DNA from: JBHIER01 sp046760705 [NCBI: bacterium]
GTDB taxonomy: Bacteria > JBHIER01 > G020348925
NCBI GenBank assembly: GCA_046760705.1
Contig: JBHIER010000083.1
Location: 1-9,955 of the forward strand
DNA length: 9,955 bases
Reading direction: 5' to 3'
Shown here: positions 1 through 6,495 of the stretch, in pieces
Position numbering within the stretch: position 1 is the stretch's first letter
Layout: every line of letters begins with the position of its first letter
The notes under the pieces: model-generated
What the model was told of the DNA's origin: nothing
Database searches by the model: none
The model's input: only the letters and a program-made list of their open reading frames with translations
Made by a program: the position numbers and the translations under genes

Positions 1-143
1 ATGAAACCACGGAAGCTGGATACTATTCCGTGGTCTGGGACGGGCGGGACAGTTTGGGCAACGACGTGGCCAGCGGAGTCTATTTTTATCGGCTCACGGC
101 TGGTGATTTCACCGCCACCAGGCGCATGGTGCTGTTGAGGTAG
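1..143 (+). CDS. C-terminal fragment of a secreted protein with a FlgD-like/type IX-style sorting tail (5' partial)
   Basis: An open frame enters from the left edge (first full codon at base 3) and ends at TAG 141-143, leaving 46 residues. The readable part contains VVWDGRDSLGNDVASGVYFY, then RLTAG and a final RRMVLLR. This W-D-G-x-D-x-x-G-x-x-V-x-S-G-V-Y pattern with a basic/hydrophobic end is typical of FlgD Ig-like domains and T9SS-type C-terminal tails, which end large secreted or surface proteins in Bacteroidota-like and candidate-phylum bacteria. The tail would direct export or anchoring; what the missing N-terminal part does cannot be said. It is the only plus-strand gene in the window and converges on trpB2. 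The ATG at base 1 is out of this frame and is not its start. Confidence 0.8.
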   Translation, partial: ETTEAGYYSVVWDGRDSLGNDVASGVYFYRLTAGDFTATRRMVLLR

Positions 144-219
144 TCTCCCAAAGGTCTATTAAGGGGGAGAGAGGCCAGCGTGGTTGAATCCGGTGTGGCT
201 TCTCTGTTATATGGATCGC

Positions 220-261
220 AGGGGCCGGACTCTGTGTCGGCCCGTTGTGAGGGTGGACCCC
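220..261. repeat. Dispersed GGGGCCG/CGGCCC palindromic repeat, copy 1
   Basis: The sequence starts AGGGGCCG, runs into GTGTCGGCCC and continues TTGTGAGGGTGGACCCC. A second copy lies at 787-834. The first 24 bases of the two copies match at 21 positions, and the TTGTGAGGG(T/C)GGACCCC part is also shared after a small length difference. Its palindromic core and intergenic location fit a REP-like element. Confidence 0.65.
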
Positions 262-364
262 CCTAGGGGTGGGCGTGAGTCGGGCTCTCCATAGCGATTA
301 CGATGGCTCGAGGGATTTGTTCGTAGGGGTGTAGCCGAACTTTCCATGGTGCGCCTCTTTACCT

Positions 365-392
365 GTCATTCCGGACTTGATCCGGAATCTCC
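365..392. repeat. Short palindromic repeat, ATTCCGGA-CTTGA-TCCGGAAT
   Basis: A perfect 8-bp inverted repeat (368-375 with 381-388) has a 5-nt loop and is preceded by TGTC. It resembles the widespread TGTCATTCC...GGAATC family of extragenic palindromes (compare the Neisseria dRS3-type ATTCCC-N8-GGGAAT). A related, longer and less symmetric copy lies at 537-575. Confidence 0.6.
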
Positions 393-536
393 TCGCTTTC
401 AACCACCAGATCAAAAGCGTGCTATGCAAAGTGCGGCCGCAAACAGACTTTCCTCAAAACCTGAGAGACCCTGAAACAAGTACAGGACAGACCCTGGCGA
501 CAGGCCAGGGTTCAGGGTGACACTTAAATCCCATCC

Positions 537-575
537 TGTCATCCCGCACTGAACGAAGTTGAGTTCCGGAATCCC
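537..575. repeat. Diverged copy of the TGTCAT(T/C)CCG...CCGGAATC repeat
   Basis: It starts TGTCATCCCG and ends TTCCGGAATCCC, with a 17-base middle. The ends match those of the hairpin at 365-392, so this is probably another member of the same extragenic palindrome family with a longer, partly repaired or recombined centre. Confidence 0.5.
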
Positions 576-665
576 TATCCCTTCGTATACGGGGATCTCC
601 GCCTGTTGCCACACAACGAGGAGATTCCCCGTAATAAGCTTGTCCTCAACTCCGATCGGGGATAC

Positions 666-710
666 GGGGCAGGCTCTCCATTTGCTAAAAAAGTAGCCTG
701 TCCCATTTTT
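666..710 (+). terminator. Possible rho-independent terminator (hairpin plus T run)
   Basis: GGGGCAGGCT (666-675) pairs with AGCCTGTCCC (695-704), giving a 10-bp stem with one G-U pair and a 19-nt A-rich loop. ATTTTT follows at 705-710. The geometry fits a plus-strand intrinsic terminator. It lies more than 500 bp downstream of the only plus-strand gene, so it may simply be another palindromic repeat. Confidence 0.3.
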
Positions 711-786
711 CCCCCTTGGGGGCAAGACGATCCCCCTGGAGCTGGCCCCTTTCAGATACGCTGCGATTGGCGGAAATATCAATTGT

Positions 787-876
787 AGGGGCCGACCTTT
801 GTGTCGGCCCTTTGCCTTTGTGAGGGCGGACCCCGCAGGATAGATTATCCAAGGAGCGGACAGGGACGTCCGCCCT
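787..876. repeat. Dispersed GGGGCCG/CGGCCC palindromic repeat, copy 2, with a second adjacent palindrome
   Basis: GGGCCGAC (789-796) pairs perfectly with GTCGGCCC (803-810), forming a GC-rich hairpin with a 6-nt loop. Immediately after it AGGGCGGA (823-830) pairs with TCCGCCCT (869-876). Bases 787-834 align with 220-261. The two-hairpin unit lies just beyond the trpB2 stop codon and could affect the end of that transcript. Confidence 0.65.
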
Positions 877-966
877 ACGTCCCCCCAAACCCCCAACCCA
901 AGCTTGCTGGTGCAGGTTGAAAGGGATCTTAAAAGCCCGACTTGCCTCCCTGTTCTGGGCAGCTCC

Positions 967-2262
967 TCAGAGCCCGAGCACCTTCCCGTAGCCCTCCATG
1001 TCCATGAAGCCGTGGCCGCTGATGTTGAAGGCGATGACCTTCTTCTCATCTCTCTCTTTACACTTGAGGGCCTCATCGATGGCACAGGCGATGCTGTAAG
1101 CCGATTCCGGGGCCGGTAGAAAGCCCTCGGTTTGAAGAAAGAGTTTCGCCCGATTGAAGACGTGCTTCTCATTTTGAGGATAGGCCACCGCATCAATATA
1201 ACCTAAGTGCCGCAACAGACTGATAATAGGGGAGCAGCCGTGGTAGCGTAAGCCATCGCCCTTAATGGGAGCCATCTCCATTTTGTGCCCCAGGGTATAC
1301 ATCTTGAGCAGGGGTGTGATCTCGGCGTGATCGGCAAAGTCGTACTCGTAACGACCCTGAAGATTGGGGGCCGCCTTGCTCTGGGCGGCAATGAAGCTGA
1401 TCTTTTTGTCCTGAGTGAGCACGTCGCCGACAAAGGGAAGAGCAAAGCCGCCGAAGTTACTCCCACCACCCAGGCAGGAGATCATCACATCCGGATACTC
1501 ATCCACCAACTGGAACTGGCGCTTTGTCTCCAAGCCGATAATCGTCTGATGGAGTAACACATGGTTCAAAACCGATCCCAGGCAGTAGACGGCTTTGGGG
1601 TCGGCTCCGGAGTCCTCCAACCCCTCTGAGATGGCAATCCCCAGCGAACCGGGGTGATTGGGATCCTGCTCCAAGAGTCTCTTTCCGGATTTTGTCTTGT
1701 GGCTGGGGGAGGCCAGCACTTCGGCCCCCAAAAGTTGCATGAACCGCCTCCTGGCCGCCTTCCAATTGTAGACAGCCCGTACCCAGAAGACGGTGCATTT
1801 CAACCCGAGCAATCTGGCACCGTAGGCTAAAGCAGTGCCCCACTGTCCGGCCCCGGTCTCTGTGGTCAATCGTTCAAAGCCCTGCTCCCTGGCGTAATAG
1901 GCCTGAGCTAAGGCGGTGTTCACCTTGTGGCTTCCCGTCGGACTGTAGAACTCGGCCTTATAATAGAGCCGGGCCGGCGTCCCAAGCTCACGCTCCAGGC
2001 CCAAGGCCCGAAACAGAGGCCTCGGCCTGCCAGCCTGAACATAGAACTGCAACAACTCCTGGGGAATGTCGATCCACCGATCGGTCGACCCCTCCTGCCT
2101 GAGGCACTCGCCGATCAAGAGGTTCGGCAAGTTTTCGATCCTCGAAGGCCCCATTTCCGGATCCTTAGGCGGCGGCAACGGCTCCGGCAGATCGGGCAAG
2201 ATATTGTACCACTGCGTGGGAATCTCCTCCGGCGGCAAACAGATCTGTCTTCTCTTCTCCAT
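967..2262 (-). CDS. trpB2: Stand-alone TrpB2-type tryptophan synthase beta chain
   Basis: This 431-residue protein is a fold type II PLP enzyme of the TrpB2 branch, longer than ordinary TrpB1 (about 390-400 residues). TrpB joins indole and serine to form tryptophan. TrpB2 proteins often lack a TrpA partner and may work alone, salvaging indole or deaminating serine. The PLP-binding lysine lies in SPTGSHKVNTA (Lys113), followed by the catalytic-Glu motif ETGAGQWG (about 135-142) and the phosphate-binding loop CLGGGSNFGG (about 263-272). HKVN and GQWG in place of HKIN and GQHG mark the TrpB2 branch. I chose ATG 2262 because AGGAGG sits 4 nt upstream; an in-frame ATG 36 bp earlier lacks such support. 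No trpA or other trp gene is in the window. The gene follows natB by 101 bp in the same direction. Family is certain; physiological role is not. Confidence 0.92.
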   Translation of the reverse strand: MEKRRQICLPPEEIPTQWYNILPDLPEPLPPPKDPEMGPSRIENLPNLLIGECLRQEGSTDRWIDIPQELLQFYVQAGRPRPLFRALGLERELGTPARLYYKAEFYSPTGSHKVNTALAQAYYAREQGFERLTTETGAGQWGTALAYGARLLGLKCTVFWVRAVYNWKAARRRFMQLLGAEVLASPSHKTKSGKRLLEQDPNHPGSLGIAISEGLEDSGADPKAVYCLGSVLNHVLLHQTIIGLETKRQFQLVDEYPDVMISCLGGGSNFGGFALPFVGDVLTQDKKISFIAAQSKAAPNLQGRYEYDFADHAEITPLLKMYTLGHKMEMAPIKGDGLRYHGCSPIISLLRHLGYIDAVAYPQNEKHVFNRAKLFLQTEGFLPAPESAYSIACAIDEALKCKERDEKKVIAFNISGHGFMDMEGYGKVLGL

Positions 2263-2298
2263 GTTCCCTCCTCTTCTCCAGCAAAGCTTCCGATGCAA

Positions 2299-2327
2299 AA
2301 TATAAAGAATAAAGTGAAAAAATTAAA
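2299..2327 (-). promoter_or_regulatory. Weak candidate promoter for trpB2 in an AT-rich gap
   Basis: The 101-bp gap between natB and trpB2 is much richer in A and T than its surroundings. On the minus strand TATATT (2299-2304) could be a -10 box, with TTTAAT (2322-2327) 17 bp upstream as a poor -35 box. The AT content supports a promoter more than the boxes do. Transcription may equally read through from natAB. Confidence 0.3.
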
Positions 2328-2363
2328 ATTACTATTGCTTCACAGATCTGATAAGAATCCTAT

Positions 2364-3560
2364 TCACGATCCCCGAAAGATGGTGCCCTCACTCGCAAAT
2401 ATTCTTGCGCACCCGAAGAGACTCAACCCCGCAAAGAAAATCGATGAGAGATAGACTTCTGCCAATAGTGCGGGTCCAATCGTTCCGGCAATGATTCCTC
2501 TGGTGGCTAAGGAGACATTCAAGACGGGGATCAGAGCCGTTGTCGTATTCAGGCTCATGCCCGGCATCAACCCGATGAAAGCCGGAACGATCACAACGAT
2601 CATCATCGGGCTGATGAGACTCTGCGCCTCCTTAAACGACCTGGCAAAGATCGACAGAGACAAAAGAATCGCCGCGAAAAATACGGTCAAAGGCAATAAG
2701 AGGGAGATGAGCAGAGCGATTGATCGAAACTCGAGAATGGAAAGAATCGTTTGGAGCAATTCCGGGGGAATCTCTTTCACCTGCCGGATGCCCACGTACA
2801 TCCCCCCCATGGAAATAACGGCGGAGCATATGCCGGTTAAAACGACCACACCAAATTTGCCGATCAGTATCTGGAACCTGCCGACAGGGGAGGTCAGGAG
2901 CGTCTCTAGAGTGCCTCTCTCTTTTTCTCCTGCTGCCAGGTCGATGGCAGGATACATGCTCCCCATAAAACAGAAGATGATGAACAGATAGGGCAGAAAT
3001 CCGCCGATAACCTCGGCGAGCCTTTCCTTGGCGGTGGCCAGATTCTGTTGGCGGATCTCAACGGTCTTGACGATGGACTCATCGAGATTCAACTTTTTGA
3101 AACGGATCGATCTCAGCTCTTCCTCAAAATTGTTCAACAACTGCAGGACGCGTTCCTTCTCAATCTCATTCTCTTCAGTGGCCTTGAAATACATGGTGAC
3201 TCCACCTGGAAGAAGGCTGTCCACCTTTCTATCAAAGTCTCTATCAAAAAGGAGGAACGCATCCAGGCTGTCTTTTTTAATGAGCGATCGGCCGCTATCC
3301 ACGGAAATGTTTTCGATCACTTTCAGATCGTCTCTGCCCAGCAGCGCCTGCCTGAACCCTTCGGCGTTTCCGTTTGTCTCCAGCCCAATCTCTAAGATCT
3401 TCTCCTGAGCCTTCTTGATTTGGGACATCATAATTTTTGAGGAGATACCGATCAGAACGGGAAACAGTAAAAGGGGAACGACCACCATCGTGATCAGTGT
3501 GCGCCGATCACGAAGTGAATCGATGAGTTCTTTGCGAAAAATGGTCATCACCGCCCTCAT
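2364..3560 (-). CDS. natB: ABC-2 type transporter permease, NatB-like
   Basis: This 398-residue integral membrane protein is the permease partner of the neighbouring NatA-like ATPase. NatAB transporters export Na+ in Bacillus, and many relatives export unknown substrates. One membrane helix lies near residues 21-42, followed by a large extracytoplasmic domain (about 45-183). Helices then lie near 185-207, 233-257, 280-305, 315-335 and 365-386. The cytoplasmic GEKERGTLETLLTSP motif (211-225), right after the second helix, is the family hallmark. I chose ATG 3560, not the in-frame ATG at 3653. It overlaps the ATPase stop as ATGA, has AGGAGGGG about 6 nt upstream, and gives the expected start MRAVMTIFRKEL, with a short amphipathic segment before the first helix. 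The overlap implies translational coupling. Substrate is unknown. Confidence 0.9.
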   Translation of the reverse strand: MRAVMTIFRKELIDSLRDRRTLITMVVVPLLLFPVLIGISSKIMMSQIKKAQEKILEIGLETNGNAEGFRQALLGRDDLKVIENISVDSGRSLIKKDSLDAFLLFDRDFDRKVDSLLPGGVTMYFKATEENEIEKERVLQLLNNFEEELRSIRFKKLNLDESIVKTVEIRQQNLATAKERLAEVIGGFLPYLFIIFCFMGSMYPAIDLAAGEKERGTLETLLTSPVGRFQILIGKFGVVVLTGICSAVISMGGMYVGIRQVKEIPPELLQTILSILEFRSIALLISLLLPLTVFFAAILLSLSIFARSFKEAQSLISPMMIVVIVPAFIGLMPGMSLNTTTALIPVLNVSLATRGIIAGTIGPALLAEVYLSSIFFAGLSLFGCARIFASEGTIFRGS

Positions 3561-4330
3561 GGCTGCCCCTCCTCTAACAATCTGATGAATTCCTCTTCCA
3601 CCGACTCTCTTTGCATTTGAGCTTGGAAATCCTTGAAGGTTCCGCTGTAACAAAATTTTCCGTTATGAATGATCGCCAGGTCATCGCTGAGCAGGCTCAC
3701 TTCGCTCATAATGTGGGTGGAGAAGATCACGGTTTTCCCGTCTTCCCTGCCCCTTCGAATCAGCTCGATAATATTTTTGGAAGTAATCACATCCAAACCG
3801 ACCGTAGGCTCATCAAACACAATAAGCTCGGGATCGTGAATCATGGTGCGAACAATAGAGACTTTCTGACGCATGCCGGTGGAAAGTTTCCCGATGCGCC
3901 AATTGGCAAATTCATGCATATTGAGAAGAGTAAACAGCTCTTGCCTGCGCTTTTCGAATAGACTTTTATCCATGTCGTGCAAATCCGCATAATACTTAAC
4001 CAATTCACGAGGAGTCAGTCTTTCATACAACTTGGTGGTTCCGGTGAGAAATCCCAGCTTGCGGCGGACCTGCTGCGGCTGTTTCACCACATCAAGTCCG
4101 TCAACAGAGATAGAACCTGATGTCGGCTTCAGTAATGTGGCGATCATCCGCAGGGCGGTTGTTTTTCCCGCCCCGTTGGGTCCCAGCAGCGTAAAGATTC
4201 TTCCGGGCTGACAGGTGAAACTGATGCCGGCAACCGCATCGATCTTCCCATCGTGATGCTTGTTCTCCATCTCCTTCTTCTGCCGGCGGGAGAGCTTGAA
4301 CGTTTTCCAAAGATCTTTGACAACGATCAT
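3557..4330 (-). CDS. natA: ABC transporter ATP-binding protein, NatA-like
   Basis: This 257-residue cytoplasmic ATPase powers the NatB-like permease encoded next. Motifs in order: Walker A GPNGAGKTT (50-58), signature LSTGMRQ (149-155), Walker B LIVFDEP (169-175), D-loop GLD (178-180) and the switch histidine in STHIMSE (His206). All catalytic elements are present. Where the Q-loop glutamine is usually found the sequence reads LGFLTGTTKLYERLTP, without a glutamine; a similar LGFLTG pattern is, from memory, common in NatA relatives. A basic, charged stretch at residues 14-29 lengthens the N-terminus before the IDAVAGISF strand. ATG 4330 is preceded by a GGAGAGG-type ribosome site. The gene starts 67 bp after the radical SAM gene and ends in an ATGA overlap with natB, so natA and natB certainly form one operon. 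Confidence 0.93.
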   Translation of the reverse strand: MIVVKDLWKTFKLSRRQKKEMENKHHDGKIDAVAGISFTCQPGRIFTLLGPNGAGKTTALRMIATLLKPTSGSISVDGLDVVKQPQQVRRKLGFLTGTTKLYERLTPRELVKYYADLHDMDKSLFEKRRQELFTLLNMHEFANWRIGKLSTGMRQKVSIVRTMIHDPELIVFDEPTVGLDVITSKNIIELIRRGREDGKTVIFSTHIMSEVSLLSDDLAIIHNGKFCYSGTFKDFQAQMQRESVEEEFIRLLEEGQP

Positions 4331-4397
4331 TACCCTCTCCTTCCTTCAGTTGGAGAATGCTCTCGATCTCTCCTTATCAACAATTTCCGATGCATCT

Positions 4398-5171
4398 CTA
4401 ATATACTCTGGCCACAACCCCTGTCCGGTCCATCACCTCCTGAGCGATCTCGTCCAGTACGGGTCGGGCCACTCTTTCGATTCCAGCCTCTGCCGAGGGC
4501 CGATCGATGGTGTACATCTGAACCTCCTCCGGTCTGATCCTGTCGATGGCTCTTATCCATGCTTCTATGTTGGGCCGGCCGATGTTCTCAACCCGTCCTG
4601 TCATAAAGGCCGCCTGAAGGGAGAAACCCCTCAACTGACAGAGGCCCTCAACAATCTCTTCGAGGTTCAAAGTGGGATGAGGCCGATTGATCGCACTGAA
4701 CGTTCTCTCATCGCCGGCATCGAGTTTCATGATCCGCTTGTCCAATCTCATCAGCGCCTCTCGGATGCGGTCCAGATGGACGGTGGTGGAGTTGGACAGA
4801 ATGGCCACAGGGACTGCAGGAACGTACAGATCTCTGAGGGCCTCTACCTCATCGACGATCCGACCGAATTGCGGGTGCAGAGTCGGCTCTCCGTTTCCCG
4901 AGAAGGTAATGTATTCGGGAGCATCATTGCGGGCCCTAAAATCTTCGAGGACCTGCCCCAACTCATGACTCACATCGGAGGCAGAAGGGAAGGGAACTCT
5001 CCCATGGCCAAGGTCAACCGCTTTGACGTCGGTCTTTCCGTAATGGCAATAGACACAGTCAAACGGGCACAATTTCAACTCCGGTGGGAGCAGATTGACG
5101 CCCAGCGATCTGCCCAGACGGCGGGAGTTGATCGGCCCGTACACACAGCCTGTCTGCAAAGCATAGACCAT
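4398..5171 (-). CDS. Radical SAM protein, COG0731 (wyosine-synthase-related) type
   Basis: This 257-residue protein has the radical SAM cluster motif CPFDCVYC (Cys35, Cys39, Cys42), which binds a 4Fe-4S cluster and S-adenosylmethionine. It also has the SAM-contact segment FSGNGEPTLHP (about 90-100), and the family-typical N-terminus YGPINSRRLGRSLGVNLLP (11-29). This fits the COG0731 Fe-S oxidoreductase family, related to archaeal tRNA-guanine wyosine synthase TYW1 but shorter and, in bacteria, of unknown substrate. The conserved C-terminal part carries YTIDRPSAEAG (220-230). ATG 5171 is preceded by AAGGG at moderate distance; an ATG 7 bp earlier is out of frame. It heads the co-directional run with natAB and trpB2. 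A role in tRNA or cofactor modification is possible but unproven, and it could instead be an activating enzyme. Confidence 0.88.
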   Translation of the reverse strand: MVYALQTGCVYGPINSRRLGRSLGVNLLPPELKLCPFDCVYCHYGKTDVKAVDLGHGRVPFPSASDVSHELGQVLEDFRARNDAPEYITFSGNGEPTLHPQFGRIVDEVEALRDLYVPAVPVAILSNSTTVHLDRIREALMRLDKRIMKLDAGDERTFSAINRPHPTLNLEEIVEGLCQLRGFSLQAAFMTGRVENIGRPNIEAWIRAIDRIRPEEVQMYTIDRPSAEAGIERVARPVLDEIAQEVMDRTGVVARVY

Positions 5172-5237
5172 GGCCTCATCCCTTCTATGTCGGCAGCAGA
5201 GTTATTGCTCTGAACATAAAACCCAAATTATGGGCCA

Positions 5238-5302
5238 CGTTAGACGGTTGCCTTTTGCCCTCCTATGACACAACCGTTTAACGCCACCGCAACCGTTCAA
5301 CG
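5238..5302. repeat. Cluster of three 13-bp CAACCGTTYAACG repeats (two direct, one inverted)
   Basis: CAACCGTTTAACG (5271-5283) and CAACCGTTCAACG (5290-5302) are direct copies differing at one base, separated by CCACCG. CGTTAGACGGTTG (5238-5250) is the inverted form and can pair with 5271-5283 over 12 of 13 positions across a 20-nt loop. The cluster fills the 191-bp gap between the radical SAM and DUF4438 genes. A diverged copy followed by the same CCACCG lies at 6869-6887. It could be a regulator-binding array, or a dispersed mobile repeat. Confidence 0.7.
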
Positions 5303-5362
5303 AACCTCTTGCTTCTGAGGAAGTAATGTGCAAACGTTAATGTCCCGTGAGTAAAATTACCA

Positions 5363-6247
5363 TCATTTCCGAATACCTAAGAAGTTGGCCAGGTTCGCCT
5401 CGGGATCGATGAATGGTGTTATCCTTCCCTCAGAGGAGGTGAAGATGGTCGTCACCCCTGGGCCGTGGCCGGAGATGACGCAATCGGAGTGGACCACCAC
5501 ACCGACGGAGACAGCACCCTGGCGGTAAATTCTTCCGTATGAGTGATCAGCATCCATGACAGCCACCAGGTCACCGAGCCTCAGATCATCAAGCCCATAT
5601 TTATCCACTGTCGGAGGATCAAAAAGCTGGATATCATAGTCCCCGCTGTAAGTATGCGTCTCACCTAAACCCGAACCCATAATCGCGGCAGGAATCCTAT
5701 GGGTGACCGGAATCTTTAAACCATCCCCCTCCTCTTTCAGGGGGATCTTCCCCAAAAGATCAGGATCTACATTCATCACCTTCACCTGGGAAAAATTTGG
5801 CAATTTCAGTCCCACTCCAAAGGCCCGGACCATGATCTTATCACCAATCACCAGCTTGTCTAATGCCTCAGGTCCAAAGTCTACTAACACGTGTTCTATC
5901 CCCCCGTGTTTGCCCGTCACCACCCCTTTGTCTCCTTTGGCCTCACCCGAGACAACCACGGCTTCATTGCCTATGCAGGAGAGAACGTTCAATCCAACGT
6001 TGGCCCCTCTATCCGTGTCTTTGTGCTTTTCCATGTTCTTGATGCTCACCCCTGGCTCAACGTGATCTGCCTCCCACCCGGTGGCCGGATCGCCAACCCG
6101 AACATTATATGAGATCCCACCAACTCCAGGCAGAACCACAGGCTGCCCTTCGGCGCTAACGCTATAAGGGACCCTTCTGAACACAGGACTGGAGACCTCA
6201 CCTATTACCGACATCACCACCAGTCTGTCTCTGTTTGTTCTTATCAT
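5363..6247 (-). CDS. DUF4438 domain-containing protein
   Basis: This 294-residue protein matches my recollection of the DUF4438 family, known from Thermotoga and many anaerobes and of unknown biochemical function. Visible features are an N-terminal IRTNRDRLVVMSVIGEVSSP, a Gly-rich VVLPGVGGISYNVRVGD segment, GVVTGKHGGIEHVLVDF in the middle and a C-terminal SVGVVVHSDCVISGHGPG followed by FIDPEANLANFLGI. It has no signal peptide or membrane helix, so it is probably cytoplasmic. ATG 6247 has GAGG 7 nt upstream, and that GAGG immediately follows or overlaps the hicA stop codon (6257-6259). The start is thus only 9 bp from the frameshifted hicA, as in an operon. The family assignment is from characteristic sequence, without a search; a metabolic or carbohydrate-related role would be a guess. 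Confidence 0.85.
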   Translation of the reverse strand: MIRTNRDRLVVMSVIGEVSSPVFRRVPYSVSAEGQPVVLPGVGGISYNVRVGDPATGWEADHVEPGVSIKNMEKHKDTDRGANVGLNVLSCIGNEAVVVSGEAKGDKGVVTGKHGGIEHVLVDFGPEALDKLVIGDKIMVRAFGVGLKLPNFSQVKVMNVDPDLLGKIPLKEEGDGLKIPVTHRIPAAIMGSGLGETHTYSGDYDIQLFDPPTVDKYGLDDLRLGDLVAVMDADHSYGRIYRQGAVSVGVVVHSDCVISGHGPGVTTIFTSSEGRITPFIDPEANLANFLGIRK

Positions 6248-6256
6248 CTTCTTACC

Positions 6257-6495
6257 TCACCTTTTCTCTTTTCTCAAAACTTCTTTAAGGGTCTTATCGT
6301 CTATACCAGCTTGGCGAAGAATCTCCCCAAATGTGCCTTTAGGAACGTCTCTTTTACCTCTGTGACTTAAACGTACTTGAAGTATAACGCCGCTCGGGAA
6401 ACTTTTTCCCATGTTTCGTGTTTCTTGTTTCTTCTCTTTTCAGATCCTATCCTCCGCAAAACGAAGCGAACTTGGTCATAGCTGTAAATTGCCAT
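6257..6495 (-). pseudogene. hicA: HicA-like mRNA-interferase toxin gene broken by one -1 frameshift
   Basis: HicA toxins are small double-stranded-RNA-binding-fold ribonucleases that cleave mRNA. Starting at ATG 6495 (GAGG 8 nt upstream), one frame reads MAIYSYDQVRFVLRRIGSEK, then RRNKKHETWEKV. A different frame continues with FPSGVILQVRLSHRGKRDVP, then KGTFGEILRQAGIDD, and stops at TGA 6257-6259. Joined, they give a protein of about 79 residues, the normal HicA length, with the candidate active-site histidine at residue 26 (KKHETW) and the classic HicA tail HRGKRDVPKGTxxxILRQAG. The join lies at about 6396-6407, in GGAAAAAGTTTCCC, and needs one extra base, for example a fourth T. The second half alone is an ATG-started ORF of 51 codons (6257-6412). 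The start overlaps hicB by 20 bp. Likely a decayed toxin; sequencing error is the main alternative. Confidence 0.7.

Larger units (their letters stand above)
144..966. other. Gene-free, palindrome-rich intergenic region
   Basis: This 823-bp stretch between convergent genes has no ORF that looks like a protein. Open frames here have low-complexity, Arg/Pro/Ser-rich translations and continue out of frame into trpB2. It contains many short inverted repeats: 144-149 with 165-170; 368-375 with 381-388; 468-475 with 511-518, enclosing 491-497 with 505-511; 590-600 with 620-631; 666-675 with 695-704; 711-715 with 718-722; 789-796 with 803-810; and 823-830 with 869-876. Several belong to repeat families present more than once in the window. 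The density suggests an accumulation site for REP- or MITE-like elements that may also help end convergent transcripts. Confidence 0.75.

Noticed and set aside
144-966. tRNA or other structured RNA gene in the large gap
   Set aside because: The hairpins are simple, repeated palindromes; no cloverleaf, T-loop GTTCRANNC in a proper arm setting or CCA end was found.
411-1196. Long minus-strand ORF (261 codons) covering the gap and the end of trpB2
   Set aside because: It runs out of frame through trpB2 coding sequence, has a low-complexity Arg/Ser/Pro-rich translation and covers several palindromic repeats.
4260-5213. Long plus-strand ORF (317 codons) antisense to the radical SAM gene
   Set aside because: Shadow of a strongly supported minus-strand gene, with no recognisable domain of its own.
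5238-5302. CRISPR array
   Set aside because: Only two direct 13-bp copies with a 6-bp linker and one inverted copy; repeats and spacers are far too short and no cas gene is present.
6390-6412. Programmed -1 frameshifting in hicA
   Set aside because: The A5GT3 stretch does not form a standard slippery heptamer in the entering frame, and no clear downstream pseudoknot was seen. Decay or sequencing error is simpler.
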